This document shows, one piece after another, positions 40,868 to 54,400 of a DNA stretch of 64,000 nucleotides. A program made the translations under genes and the position numbers. How positions within the stretch are numbered: the first letter of the stretch is position 1; the number at the start of each line of letters is the position of its first letter. This stretch comes from Onchocerca volvulus (taxonomy: Eukaryota; Nematoda; Chromadorea; Rhabditida; Onchocercidae), in contig HG738140.1 in NCBI GenBank assembly GCA_000499405.2, forward strand, positions 8,459,560 through 8,523,559. The letters run 5' to 3'. The notes under the pieces are model-generated. The model saw nothing but the letters and a program-made list of their open reading frames with translations. It did no database searches and was not told where the DNA came from.

Positions 40868-43800
40868 TCACGATAAGCTGGACATATTAATATTATTATT
40901 TTCTTGCAAGCCCGCTATTTGTGGCTTTTCCTTACAATAATTTCGTATAGATTGTTCTATGTTCAGTAACGGAAATTCAGAAAGCAATGAGATTTGGAAA
41001 GCAAAGAAATAAGCAATAAATAGATTGAGTAGCGCAATAAAGAGTATTTCAAATTTGGTTTCGTAGTGATAAGGAAAACTGATTTGTGAATACGATCCAA
41101 ATACAAGGGGCAAATGAATGAGATAAACCTGTAATGTTGCATAAGATGATCATTAAATTAATTAGTTCAATCTATTCACATATATCATATAATATGACAG
41201 ACTGATTCAATATAAAAAAAGACATGAAAATGATTCATTATGAATATTTTTTTGTTATATATATATATTTTTTTTGCATATTTTGTTTTATATAAGTAAA
41301 ATCATCTTACCGTATAGCACAATGCAGAAAGTGGTAAAAATAATTTAGAGCTCAGGAATGTATTAACGAAGCTACCATATCCACTGTGACAAGCATAAAT
41401 TAACCAAGCTGTAGCAACGGCGAATGTTGTACGATGAAAAGCTCCATAAATTAGATAATAAAATTCCCATTTCAAATTCTGCAAGTGTCAAATCAAACTC
41501 ATAAAAATAATATCATTTTCTGTTCGTGCACAAACTTTTTCTTTATTCATATGACTCGCTTGTTTTTAGATACAAAGAAATACTTGAAAACTTACGATTA
41601 AAACAGGATAGAGACCATACACACTGATAAAAGCAGAAAAAATCGCCAAAATCCAACCACAGGCAACAAAAGTGGCCGAATGTCGTTTGTAATAAAGTTC
41701 GTTGGCTTGAATTTTAACCAAATGATAACCGAGCAACAAGCCAATAATATACGGTGCAGCACGATACTGAGGTTTGATATACATCATCACATACTGCTTT
41801 AATTGAAAAAAAAAAAAATTGAATTTCATAGAAAAACATGATGAGATAGGTACAAAATTCTGGTACCACCGTACCATTTATATCATATAGGAATCAGCTG
41901 TTATCATATCACATATTATAAAGCATACAAACTCTTTTTGTTTTTCATTTTTACACATCACTTTTTTTACCATAATCCTTCTCGTGCATGCATTCATTTG
42001 AAACATTTCTCAGTTTAGCACATCATGGCTTTAGGATAGACAGAGCAAATGCTATCTCAGTCAATGGAAAAAAATCGAATTCTTAGTTTAGAATGCAAAA
42101 TGAGACATTATCACTCCAAATCATTCAAAAAATATTCCATACACTTGGATATTTTCCCCTTTTTAATCCAGTCTTAATCCTTCTAAAAACAAGTGATAAA
42201 AATCTTATATCAGAAAGATTACGAGCAATAAATGCACAAACCTCAATATAATTCGAATTATAGATAGGAGGTGTGTTCCAACCAAGTTGCGTGGGTGGCA
42301 TATTGTAAACAAACATTACATAAGCTCGACCTGCATTTGATAAGGCTATGCAAAAGATGGATAACAGATAGCCTCGATTCTGATTTCGAGCAAGCGCTAA
42401 TAAAAATACGGGAGAAAAGAGATAAAAAATAAATTCAGTGCTTATATACCTGAAATTAATTAATAAAGTTTATATTCATACACAATTAAGAGCCATGATA
42501 TTATGCATTCATTAATTGACAATAAGGCGGATGCAATAATTGAAATCTGGATCTGGAAGACATAGCAGGAATGAACTCAAAGATTTCTTAAGCATCGAAG
42601 CACTATTTTGATAAAATGGTAGAATTTTCTCGTAATTTTTATCAAAAAAAAGTTTTTTTTTTAAAAATCTATCAGTCAGATGGTCAGTGATTTCACATTA
42701 AGACCGATTCGATCGAAATGGATAGATTACCTACCATGCCCATCTCATGCAACGATGTTCAAATAAACTGGCAACGAGTAACAAATTTTGCCACCAATAT
42801 TTGGAGCACTGTACATTGTGATCAATTTCAGGCCATAACTCTCGATCAATTAGACTACTGAAGAAACATACTACGATCAGAGTCCAACAATAAGCTGGCC
42901 ATAAACGGATAATTCGATGCACATAGAAATTCAACCAAAACTTCAAAGATGTCCATGTTGGCTTCGCATCTAAATTCAAACCGATTTGAAATAATTAATT
43001 AATTTATCCGATTTTGTTGTTATATATCACAATTCGATGTGATAAACGTGTGATAGGAGTATATTCTCAGCAATATTTCACTGTGATTTTTTTTTTATAT
43101 AATTTTTCTTAAAACTTACAATGTGATAAATACTTACTCATTTGCTTGTATTGCTGGAAAAATCCATATGCATTCACTGTTCCTCCAAGCACGAAAAATA
43201 CATCGACGGAGAGAAAAAAGTTCGTGATCCACTGATTAGCAAAATTATCAGCGATATCATGATAATATTCGTCAACATTTTCAATATATGGCTGAAATAT
43301 CCCAAGCTGTAAAAAGTTTGAAATACATCTATGACAAAAAACTAAAACCTTTCATGGAATTCAAAGAAATTTACAGTACCCACAAAGGATTTGGAAATAT
43401 GAAATGTTAAAAGCACAGGAAAATTTGAATAATAGATCTCAGTTTCAAACTAATAAATGAATAAAAAAATTCAAGTAAGATTCTCCAAAAAAAATTCCAA
43501 TATTTCTTCAGAATAACGAACAGCAACAAAAGCAAACGTATGACCAATGACAATCCAGATCATAGCTAAAAATCGTATGCCAAACATACAAGTAATAACT
43601 TTTGAACGATTTTTCGGCGCTTTGAATATCATACGGACATTTTGCTTGGCCGAAAATGCAAGAAATATTTTCTCTGATATAGTTCTAAAATCAAAAATTC
43701 AGAGATTTGAGTTAATTCTTTTAGAATAAAACTATTTGCATTGAAACTTAATCATATCAGAAACAATAAATCAATAACTTTGAAATCAATAATTTGCAAT

Positions 43801-45395
43801 TCTTGTTGCTTCAAAGAAATATTAAATAAAATACTACACTATTCTATTGTTAAACAGAAAACATACTTTGCTTCAGGTTTATATTTAATTTGGTAAATTG
43901 TTGAGAGAAAGACAATTGTCCATAGTAGTATAATAAAGAATAGCATAAAAATGGACCGTGATTCCTGCCACCATTGCTTTTGACGACGAGAATTAATACA
44001 GGTTGAAACTGATCTACTATTTTCCGGTAATTCAATTCCCAGAGTCTTCTCATAAATATTCCAAAACTTCAAATTTATTACTAAAATTTGAAATGGCAAA
44101 ATTTTTTTTTCAATGTAGAAAAAATAAGAAATTAAAAAATTAGGAAAAGATACTTTTGCTTTTTCGCTATCCGACTATTTTTTTCATTTCAATTTTGAGT
44201 GTCTGATAATTTGTTCTCCGTTTGTACTAAAGAATATCGCCGTAATATTAAACTATTCTAAAATCATTTTAGAAAAATTTTCCAATCTAAAATGTAGAAT
44301 TTGATTTTTTTAAAATTTAGTCGATAATACCTTATCTTGTTCTTTTGAACATAGCATTGGAAAGCAAACTGTATGTGCAGCAGATCTATATTGTTTTGGA
44401 TCATAGCGATAACAGAATGTTGTTGGAGTTTTGGAAGCTAAAAAATGTTCTCCAGCTAATTTGAAGCAAAGCAACATTCGAAATTTCTGTAAAAAATAAT
44501 CGCTTCAAGAAGATGCAAAGAATATTTATTTTTGAATTAACTTAAAATTTCTAATTTCTGAATTCATAAAAATTTGCTATGCGAGCCGTGAAAAACTTAG
44601 AGATAATGAATATGTGATAAAGAATATGCATTAAATTCAGAGAGCGAAATTCTATTTATATTGAGAATATGAAAATATGTTCAAGTATAATTATATTTTG
44701 CAATATATATCATATTGTCAAAGAGCATTAAAGATAACTAACAAATCTGCTATCTGTGAAAAATTCATCAGATTTGCCATGTCCAAATGTTGTGTAAAAT
44801 TCTTTCAATGCACTTGATGGAGTTAGGCTGGAATTCTGATAAGCACTGTTCTGGAAATAATCTTTTCAATGGATGATTAATCAAAAAATATCATTCCATG
44901 AAGACATCTATCATAGAAATGCATGATAACAATGTCAGAAAGTATTAAGAACCGACGATGATTCATTTGAATTTTTATTGCTTTATAGAATCACTTTGTA
45001 ACGACACAGCGAACATTAGCATATAACAAATGTTGATCTCTTTGTTCGCTCAATCTATTTAATGAAAAATTTGTCTCGAAAATCATTGAAGAGCAGAGAA
45101 TTGAAAGATCCAATTAAATAATTCTAAGCCATTAAAATATTTTACAATAATTGAAATTTCGGAATATTTCAGTTGTTAAATATTATTAAAAATCATTGCT
45201 ATGATACTATGCAATTGGAGTGTAAAATGCAATTCTTACTACTTTCATTAAATGCCGAGAACAGCGAGGTGATAGCGAAGAGATTAGTTCCTCCTCGATA
45301 TCTCGTTTGGCCAAAATATCATCAGCTTGACTGATAGCTATAACTAGTTCGACGATTATAAGAACCATGGCGCTTATCTCAATTGAAAGTTGCAT
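40868..45395 (-). CDS. NRF-type membrane acyltransferase (acyltransferase-3 family, ~673 aa, 11 exons)
   Basis: Exons: 45395-45240, 44850-44743, 44486-44331, 44066-43867 (acceptor uncertain), 43684-43522, 43306-43138, 42969-42735, 42449-42242, 41793-41596, 41478-41311, 41128-40868. A signal peptide (MVLIIVELVIAIS) is followed by a Cys-containing NRF-like N-terminal domain (CSRHL; CFPMLCSKEQD). The acyltransferase-3 domain then has FGIRFLAMIWIVIGHTF, LSVDVFFVLGG, HRIIRLWPAY, YIGLLLGY-type repeats, GAFHRTTFAVATAWLIYAC and VYLIHLPLV, with about ten membrane spans. The founding members are C. elegans NRF-6 and NDG-4, needed for fluoxetine response and yolk or lipid transport; the substrate is unknown. 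The ATG lies 5 nt after TTTTTGCAG (ctg at 45401-45403), a likely spliced-leader acceptor. The His of GH and the Arg-rich RIIRLWP loop, the presumed active-site elements, are kept. Confidence 0.88.
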
Positions 45396-46498
45396 ATTTG
45401 CTGCAAAAAAAAAAAAGAAAAAACTGTAGTAAATTTTATTAAAATAATATTTTTCAAACATTGATAGTCATTTCAAGTTATCATCGATATTTTTAACCTT
45501 GCTGATAACCATCTTTATTCCTATCAACAACTATCATCAACACAATCCTATTTGCAAATTACAAAAAAAATATCTGAATGATTTTTTGTAGATTATTACG
45601 ATCCGTAAGAATTAAATATATGGTGATATAATGAGGCGGAATAACGAAGTAGCAGGAAATAGATACTGGCGATAAAAATGAAATGCATTGTTTAATTTGT
45701 AATGGGTGCATAGTTACTCGCCACTTCTCGTATGTGTCTTCTTCATGAGAACTGGAAATGATCGAACTGAGAATGAATGGATGGATGACTTGGTGCAGTA
45801 ATACCCGATTTAATGATTTTAACTGTTTTTGAAATAATTTTAAATAGTTTACAATCAATGAGAAGAATGCCTGGCATAACATTACTATGTTTCAAAAATC
45901 ATGCAAATTGTTTTGTTGAATTTCGCCAACATTTAGTTGTTTTAATTCCAATATAACATGAAACCAACGATCGTTCGTCACAAGTTTCAGAATCCCTTTT
46001 TTGCTTCCAGCTTATCTATGTAATGATTAACGCCATTTAAGCAAATAAAAAGCTGCTAGTCATTTTTGAATTCAATGTATCACGAGTTGACTGATAAAAG
46101 GGAAGACACCGTGTCGAACATCTGCACTGACTCGAAACTCATGAATCATGAAATGACACTCACAATATTCCCAACAACCTGTCAATCTGCTTGTGCTTCC
46201 CATGGCATAAAATTAGAAGTAATGGAATTTATTATTCGTTCAATAGTTGGTGGAAAAAAAAAAAACAAGAAACTGAGCAATAAAATATGCTGCATCTTAG
46301 AAGGCAAAAAACAAACAAATAAATTGTTATTTTAATATTAGAATTATGTAAAAATAAAAATTATTTCAGTATGTCGTGTAACTTGGTTGTTTTAGGATAA
46401 AGTGTTTCATGACACTAAGTAATGGGAGTATTTTATTACGTTCAATATAAAGCGTGAGGAATCGTCCAGACTCGGCACACAATAAGTAACGAATGAAA

Positions 46499-46516
46499 AT
46501 ATATATATATATATAT
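46499..46516. repeat. (AT)n microsatellite
   Basis: Nine uninterrupted AT dinucleotides, immediately before the G+C-rich island at 46537. Confidence 0.8.
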
Positions 46517-47000
46517 AGAACGTAATAATATGAAAAAAGGTGGTGGTGGTGGTAACAGCTCGTAGTGCTGGTTGGGTGAAAAGGAGTAAAATTAAACGAA
46601 CGAATTTTGGATCATTTGGTGTCGCCTATATACCATTTTTGTCCACTTATGGTGCTGTCTGGGTGTCTGGAATCCGAGACGGGATCGCATCAATCAAGAG
46701 GAAACCATCTTTGATAATTATTTGATCTTTCGCCGTTAATGCGTTGGTCCTGACACCGGGTGGTAAAAATTCCATAGCGGAAGTCATTAATACATTTGCA
46801 AAAAAAAGTTTAGTTTAGAGTTTCAAATAATGTCAAAGTCACATTTGAGTTTTAGTCTTTACAAAAGTGTGATCAAACATTTCTTAACAATTTGAACTGA
46901 CATTTACTATATTTTACTTTTTATATAATAAAATGAGATAGAATTATACTAATATGAATCACCTTTTCTTCGGTTTTCCGACACAATATATCCTCGAATC

Positions 47001-47077
47001 TAATATTAAGGCAAAAATTCGTCTGTTTAATATTAAGACAAAAATCGTTTAATATTAAAGCAAAAATTCGTCTGTTT
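47001..47077. repeat. Three-copy tandem repeat (unit about 26 bp)
   Basis: Units starting TAATATTAAGGCAAAAATTC at 47001, 47028 and 47050. The middle unit lost a few bases (AAAATCG for AAAATTCGTCTG). Non-coding, unremarkable. Confidence 0.85.
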
Positions 47078-48434
47078 TACTGCAACTATGATTTTGGAGC
47101 AGCTTAAAGTGTTCAAAGACTACCTTCAACTCAAACATCTGAAAACTGTCCGCAAATATTTTTAATTGTATCAGAAAATAAAAAAATTATTTTATTAAAC
47201 GACAAACATTTGGAACAAATATTTCTTTCTAAAAAATGCAGTATTTATGTCGAAAAATTGTAACAAGAAACTTGTTCCATTTCCAAATAAACGATTCGTT
47301 TCATGCCATACACTATTATTCATTTCATCCTATATTTATTGGTTGTAACTTCCAGATTGGAAAGAACGGACTGTGTTATAACAATTACAATAATAGAGAT
47401 CAAAGATATTCAAAGAAAAGTGACAATACCTCAGAAATCATGAGAACTGAAGAAAAAAAAAAAAAAAAATGGAGATGATACTGTGAATTATTGCTCTTTA
47501 ATAATATTATTGATTATTGGCTTCAAAATAAACTTATATATTTCAAGAAAGAAATGTTTTCAATTTGTTTTTTATATTCAATGTATTTCGTTTGAAATAA
47601 TATAATTATGAGTATTAATATTGCAATATATCAGCAAGGAGAATACAAGCTCAAAATGCTATTTTTCATATTCTGAACCTTCAAATTTTCAATTTTTATG
47701 TTTTTATTAATAAATTTATAAAATGCACAAATTTAAGAAAAAATGCTGAAAAATTATAGCATCAAACCAGAATTAATTTCTAAAATTCTTGATTTAATAG
47801 TATGATGCTGTGCTAATTAAATATTATTTAAAACATAAAGACAACAAAAGTTGAAGATTCAGCATATGGGGAATCGCATGAACAATGAGTGAAAAAAATT
47901 CATGATATGCTTATACTTGAAATGCTTGAAATGCTAAGCAGAACTTATGCAAGTATGCAAACAGTTCTCATTTCAGAAAATTTTTAAACATCTCAGAATT
48001 CATTGAAATACTCATAAAATTTTTATGCAATTTCTGGTTGGAAAGGAAAAATTTTGGAACTGAGTTGGCCGATGAATGCAATAGATGAATTTGACGAATG
48101 AAAATATGTATCAGAACATGAAATATTAAAGATTTCGATAATTTTAGTTCATATTTACTATGCTGATGATTAAGTCTATCAGCTATTATCATCACAAAAG
48201 AGATCGCAGGAAACAGAACCATGTTATGTGATATGCACAATCAAAAAGTTTTCCACTGTATGCAAACTATTGACAGAAATGTCGCTTCAAGGCGCTTCAA
48301 GGTGAATTTCAATTCCCATTCATTAGAAATTCTAATATAACTATGAAACAACGACTAGTAAAGAATGAATCATTGAAATACATGAAATTTGACTGTACAT
48401 TTTAAATAATATACGAAATCCAAACATAGTGAAG

Positions 48435-51400
48435 CTACCATAGTGAACATTTCGTTATTGCGTTCATCGCTGAATTTGATGGACATTTAAAAGCTTTGAT
48501 AAAATCAGGTTGATTAACGACCACCCCATTAACACGGAATCGAAGTGGCGCATGTTGACCGGTTAATATATGCCTGATTAAAGCAGCTGGTCGTGAATGA
48601 CCACACCACATCTGTAATATTTCATGTGAAATTGAAGTTAAACATTAAAAAGACAGAAATAAAAATAAAAACCAAGTTCGAAATTTTTCAAAAATTCAGG
48701 GCACTAATCATTCGAAAAATGCGCTATCTAATTTTAAATTAATTCTGCATCTGTAATCATATTTCAAAAATATTAGCAAAGAAGTTTTGGATTCAAAAAT
48801 TTTCTGGAATAAAATGAAATATAAATTTTAACGAACAACACTGATAAAAAGCATAAATTAATCAAATAAAATGATGTATGAGAGTAAAATTTACCTGCGC
48901 ACTACTTAGGAAGAATATTTGATCCATATCGAGATGTTCGAGTCCTGGTAAGCGTTTCTCTTCATGACCAATTTGTTTGATGTAATTTCTATATGCCTTA
49001 AGTAAATTTACATTGAGAAAAAGTTAAAACATATCAGTCTTACTCTATTCAATAATTTTCTAGTCAAAAAAATAATAGCAGTGCAATTTGAAATAATACA
49101 AGGAATCAGAATCCTCCGCAATCATTTGAATAAAATTTATCGACGATGACTTTTTCTTGTTTATACTAAGCACTTGCTTATATGCTTCAAAGCGTTAGTA
49201 ATTTACAAAATATAAAAAATAGCAAAATTTATGCAAAAATCTGGAAGAGATAGATGGACTTACTCGGAAAGCTACTTTAATACCACCATTATCGGCAATA
49301 TTTTCACTCAATGTAAGCATGCCGTTGATGAATAAATCTGTCCCGGGGACAGTAAAATTATTATATTCTTCCATGAAACAATTCTTTCTTTCCTTGAAAT
49401 TTGCCTTTGTTTTACTATCCCACCAATCATGCAAATTACCCTGATAGTCAAACTGGCTACCTGTAAAAAGACTCATTTCATTTTTTGTCAGTAAGTGATA
49501 CTGATAGAACTGGTTTTTTTTTTTATTCCAATAAGATAGATGTGATTAATAAATTTAAAGCAAATCTTTTGCACTGTAGTTTTTGAAAACTATTTATAAT
49601 AAAATCGACAGTGTATAGATTATTGCTAAGAGAATAATAATGAACTCCAGTTTATTTCCCGATAAATTAAAATGAGAATTACTGATTATATTGCATTTAG
49701 TATTTAGCGAACATGCATTGCAACAGAATATATAATTATGATTACCTCGGTCATCAAATCCATGAATCATTTCATGTCCAATAACTGATCCAATGTTACC
49801 AAAGTTCATCGCTCTAAATCGTAAAGTTATAATATCAATACAAGCAAATGCAGTTTGCAATATTTCGGAAAACAAGAAAACTGTTAAATAATTAAATTTT
49901 GTTTTTTTTTGTATTATACAAGTCGAAAAATTAAAATGAAAAATTAAAAAATATATGGAATACATCATCCAGTATAAAGTGAATAATGGGAAATCTCACT
50001 TCGGGAAAGTTCGATCAAAAAATGGCGCTTGAAGAATTGCTGCCGGAAATACTGAAATTAAATAAAAATCGTAGATTAAAATCAGAATTCCCAACCTACG
50101 CATTTTTGTTGCTACATTCCCAGATTGATTTTGGTTTGTAATAATTAACTTGAGAGAAATCCAAAGTTAGTATTAGAAAATAAAATTCAATCTGAAAATA
50201 TAGAAAGAATGGGTTTATTTTTCAACTCATTAGCATACATTCTACAAAACGCATAGACTTTAGAAGCATTTTTTTTTTATTGGTGTCTTCATTTTTAAAG
50301 ACTGAATGCAAGGAATTCGAAACTAACCAATGGCATTTTTAAGCGGTGAATAAAAAGCATTCACGATGGATGCTGCGGCATTAAATTCCGTCCTCTGAAC
50401 AGGTTCGACCAGTTTACGGTACGAATTTTCCACCGACCAACGTGACATCTTTGTTATAATTTGAACGAACGTATCATTGGGATAAATATGCAGCTATAAG
50501 TTACAAATTTTCAGCAATCATAGTGATAATGATGATGATGATGAACATATTATACAAATGCAACTTCGGACAATGCGATATTTACAGATCTAACAATTTA
50601 TCGGAGAAAATTTGTTGCATGAAAAAAGTTTTTATAGAAAAAATACATTTACATACTAATTTGTAATATTCATCGAGATCCTTGGTCCTTCGGATGAATT
50701 CTGGATAACCGATCAAAGCTAACATTTCGTCCAACTTTTTTAATGCTTTTTGCCGAGTACTTTCATGGAGCCAGTCATATTCCTCTAACATTTCTTTGAA
50801 TGCTTTCTTCAAAAGATTCACCATTTCGAGTGCTACTTGTTTGTCGGCCTAAAAGGTATACCTATATTTATAATTTTCATGGATCTTGCAAAAAATAGCA
50901 GCAAGGAGGACATAACAAAATGCAAATTCCAAAAATGAATGATGTTGAAAAAATCATATCGAAATCATACTTCCTTAAAGAAAAACTTGACGTATAAAGC
51001 TCCTGAAGCATGGTCCATTTGATTCACAGCAACTTGACTGCAGATCCTCCACCGCGGTGATTTCATTTGTTTTCCAATGGCAGTACGAAGGAACTCCTGA
51101 AAAACTCTTTTCATTCTGATACATTCTAAACAATGAAACACTTCACAATCGATAATGATTTGTGGTGAATGCAAATAAAGTCTTATAGCGTTGCTTTCGC
51201 AAAGTGCAAAACTTGAAAAATAATGCAAAATGTGCAATTTATTAACTTGCATGACAATAGAATTTGAAAGATTTCATAATGCATGATTTTTAACAATCAA
51301 GTACATATTACATTATTAATTAACCGTAAAATATGAGATATCAACATGCAATATTTCCGTCATTATATTTCTTTTGTAAATAGGTGATAAATACTGAAAT

Positions 51401-54400
51401 TTCCCAAATTTGGAATGCATCATAATAAATTCTATTCTTGAATTTATTAAAAAATTTTTTTTCTCGCCATAAGATTCTTTTTTCTTCGTAAATTACCTGG
51501 TGGATGTCATCATAGCGTTCATCCAATTGAAAATTCCACATCGATGTATAACGCCATATCATATAATTCGCTAGCGTTCGTTTAGGTGTCGCCTGAAATT
51601 TTCCATTTTGTTGATGAAAAGTTTCCAGTTAGATTAGTAGATGATTCTGATTGTTTAAAATTATCAGATATCTCATACTCGCTTGTTGTTATGAACGACA
51701 AATTCTCTGTGCTTTTCCATTTTAAATCTCAGTTGAGCATAATTTTCTCTATGAGCGACAAAGGGAAGAATAGTTTAGTGATATCAATTTGCTTGATTGT
51801 TCTCTAATAATTGTTTGTTATGAAGAAATCCATTTCAAATCTGATATTAATGTCAGATTCTTCATTCTTCCTCATTCAATACTTGTCTTTCCTGCCTTTA
51901 TTTAAAGAGAACAGGTGCATTTTATTTTTCATTAAAAAAAATGTGTACCTTTAGCAGCTTGTCAAGTTGTTTTAAAAATTCCACTTCCATAATATTAATG
52001 ACTGGATTTTCATTCAGATACCAATGTAGATCATTAGGAATCACACTGCGAAAGTATTTGTTCCAATCCATCTGAAAAGTAAAACTTTTTCACAATATTG
52101 GACATTCATTGTCCTTTTTTTTTAAATAATTGATCATATTTTTCAGCCATTAGTGAATTACAAGAAGTAGTTTTTTAAATATTCTCATGCCATCTTGTAC
52201 TTCCATTTCTATTCATTTGTTTTCATTACTAATTGATTTGAATTAAAAAGATTAAACAAATTGAAATAGATTGATAGATTAATATGAAATATTCGGTGTC
52301 ATGTGACATAATATAAAAGGAATTCGGTTTAAGAAGCATTTCATTTCTTTCTATCTCAGCTAATTTACAGGAATTAAAAATTTGAAAAAATTATGATGTA
52401 AAGATTACATTCTACCCGAATAAGCTGTAAAGATTATAGAAGATTATAAGATTTTATTCGGTGTAAAGGTAAAGATTTTAAGTGTAAAGATTACATTCTA
52501 CCCAAATAAGATTTTGTTTATCAATCAAATTTTCATCTGCTACTCGTCGATCAATTAAGTCGCCGATAGCAAATGAAATTTGCGACGGCAACATAACTTA
52601 TTAAAAATTTTCAAGATGAGAAAGTAAGATGAGAAAGAAACTGCATTAATAGATGCTCGAGGTCTGTGGAAATTGGCAAGGATAAAAAAACTCAAAAAGA
52701 TGAAGACAGGATAGCAAGAACCTAAACTTATAATAATGGAAAGCAATTTTTTCTGTACAAAATTCAAAATCATTACCACCGATATAAAGGTGGGCAGATC
52801 ACTGAGATGAAATTGATGATACAGTGAAGTATAGTTCCCTCTATTTTCCTCTGGAATCATAATCTATAAAAAACGAAGTGAATTTATTTTTTGTAGACGA
52901 GTTTTGCAAGCAAAAAAATCATGAACATAAAAAATAAACCTCAGCAAGTTTCTTCTCAAAGTTGATGATATCATCAGCCTCATTTTCGATTTCAATTTTT
53001 CTTCTCGATATCCCAATATCATGCGAGACAAGCACTGCCTAAATTTAATATTTATATAATTAATTTACAAACAATTTTGGTAAATTTCGTGTACTTTTGA
53101 AGAAAATTAATGGTAACATAAAATCTCTAAAGCTGTATATTGCGTATTTGTTTGAATTTATTATGAAAAATTTAAAAAATAAATTTAGAAAAAAATCAGC
53201 TTTTCAGAATTACTTTATCAATAATATATTTCCTATAAGCTTTCAATTGCCATGCATAATTCGTTTCATTCATATAGAATTCTCTGGCACTGAAGCCAAG
53301 TCCGAGTGCTCCTTGATCAATCTGAAAAAGAAATGTCCAAAAATTTCATTTAGATATTCTCCCAAATTTTTAGAATCTTATTGTAAATTTTTTCTATTGC
53401 ATTTCAGACTTTCTGAAATTCCTGGATTAAAAATCATTGATCCCAAAAAAAAAAACGAGTTTGTGTTTTTTTTCATTTCTTTAGAAATTTTTTTTATTAA
53501 GAATTATATAACAAAATTTACCCCTATTTTTCGTTCTTTATTCGATTACATATTTGCTCATGAATATGCAAACTAATCAAAAAACATTGCACCATAAAAA
53601 GGAAAACAAAATATTAGATCAAAAAATATTAAAACAGTTACTTCGCCAATTTCTCTTAATCGAAATAAGGAAATACTTAAATTATGTGAAAATCGGTACA
53701 TTCAAATAGCAATTTCAGTTTAGTTCGAATATCTTTATAAACCTTTACGATTTATGTAAAATACAGAAGTTTAAATAAGTTTCATTGTAGATTTAAGCGA
53801 AAAGAGAAAAGGAAGGAACTCACTTACATGAATCAAACGTCTTGAAACGTTTTTTTGATCAGGCAACACATTTATATTCATAAAAATGCTAATAGCTCTC
53901 GTCTGTGTAATTCGAATCATTGTTTCCGTGAAATCGAACTTGTCTTCGGACCAATTACTCCCATGTATTATAGGCCAGGTACCAAGATACTGGAAAAATT
54001 CAATGTAATTATAGAGTAATGTAACTTAATTCAGATCTTTAGTAAAACTAAATTTAAGAAATTGCAGTCTTTGAAACTGCGTATATCCCAGACATTTTGG
54101 GATTACTTAAATAATGTCCGAATTCATATTTAACTTGGAACTTCGAAGCTAACTGTTTTTTGTATATCACTTAAGTTCATGAATCTGGTTTGTTCGCCGC
54201 ATGCAATGAAATCATTGGATTCATAATTCATTATTTAGCTGAATAAGAAACAAAAAGAGCTCATTATTCAAAAATCCAAGGAAACCTTTCATGTTTCAGT
54301 AATTTTGTTATAAACTGTTTGTATTCCAAAATGACTTAATCTGCTACAAAATAATTTTTTATATAAATAAATTGAGAAAAATGGTATTTTGTAAATGATT

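Larger units (their letters stand above)
45396..48434. other. Intergenic region with a G+C-rich ORF island
   Basis: Three kilobases between the NRF-type gene start and the M13 peptidase end. An (AT)n run lies at 46499-46516. At 46537-46790 G+C rises and both strands are open: plus 46540-46725, minus 46787-46647 (46 codons, LPPGVRTNALTAKDQIIIKD). Neither has a known match. A three-copy 26-bp tandem repeat is at 47001-47077. The frames at 45559-45882, 46066-46335, 47236-47478 and 47968-48240 have no support. Confidence 0.5.

Noticed and set aside
53097..53576. 159-codon plus-strand frame, the longest in the window
   Set aside because: Lies antisense to an M13 peptidase exon and its introns; Lys/Phe/Ile-rich low-complexity translation.
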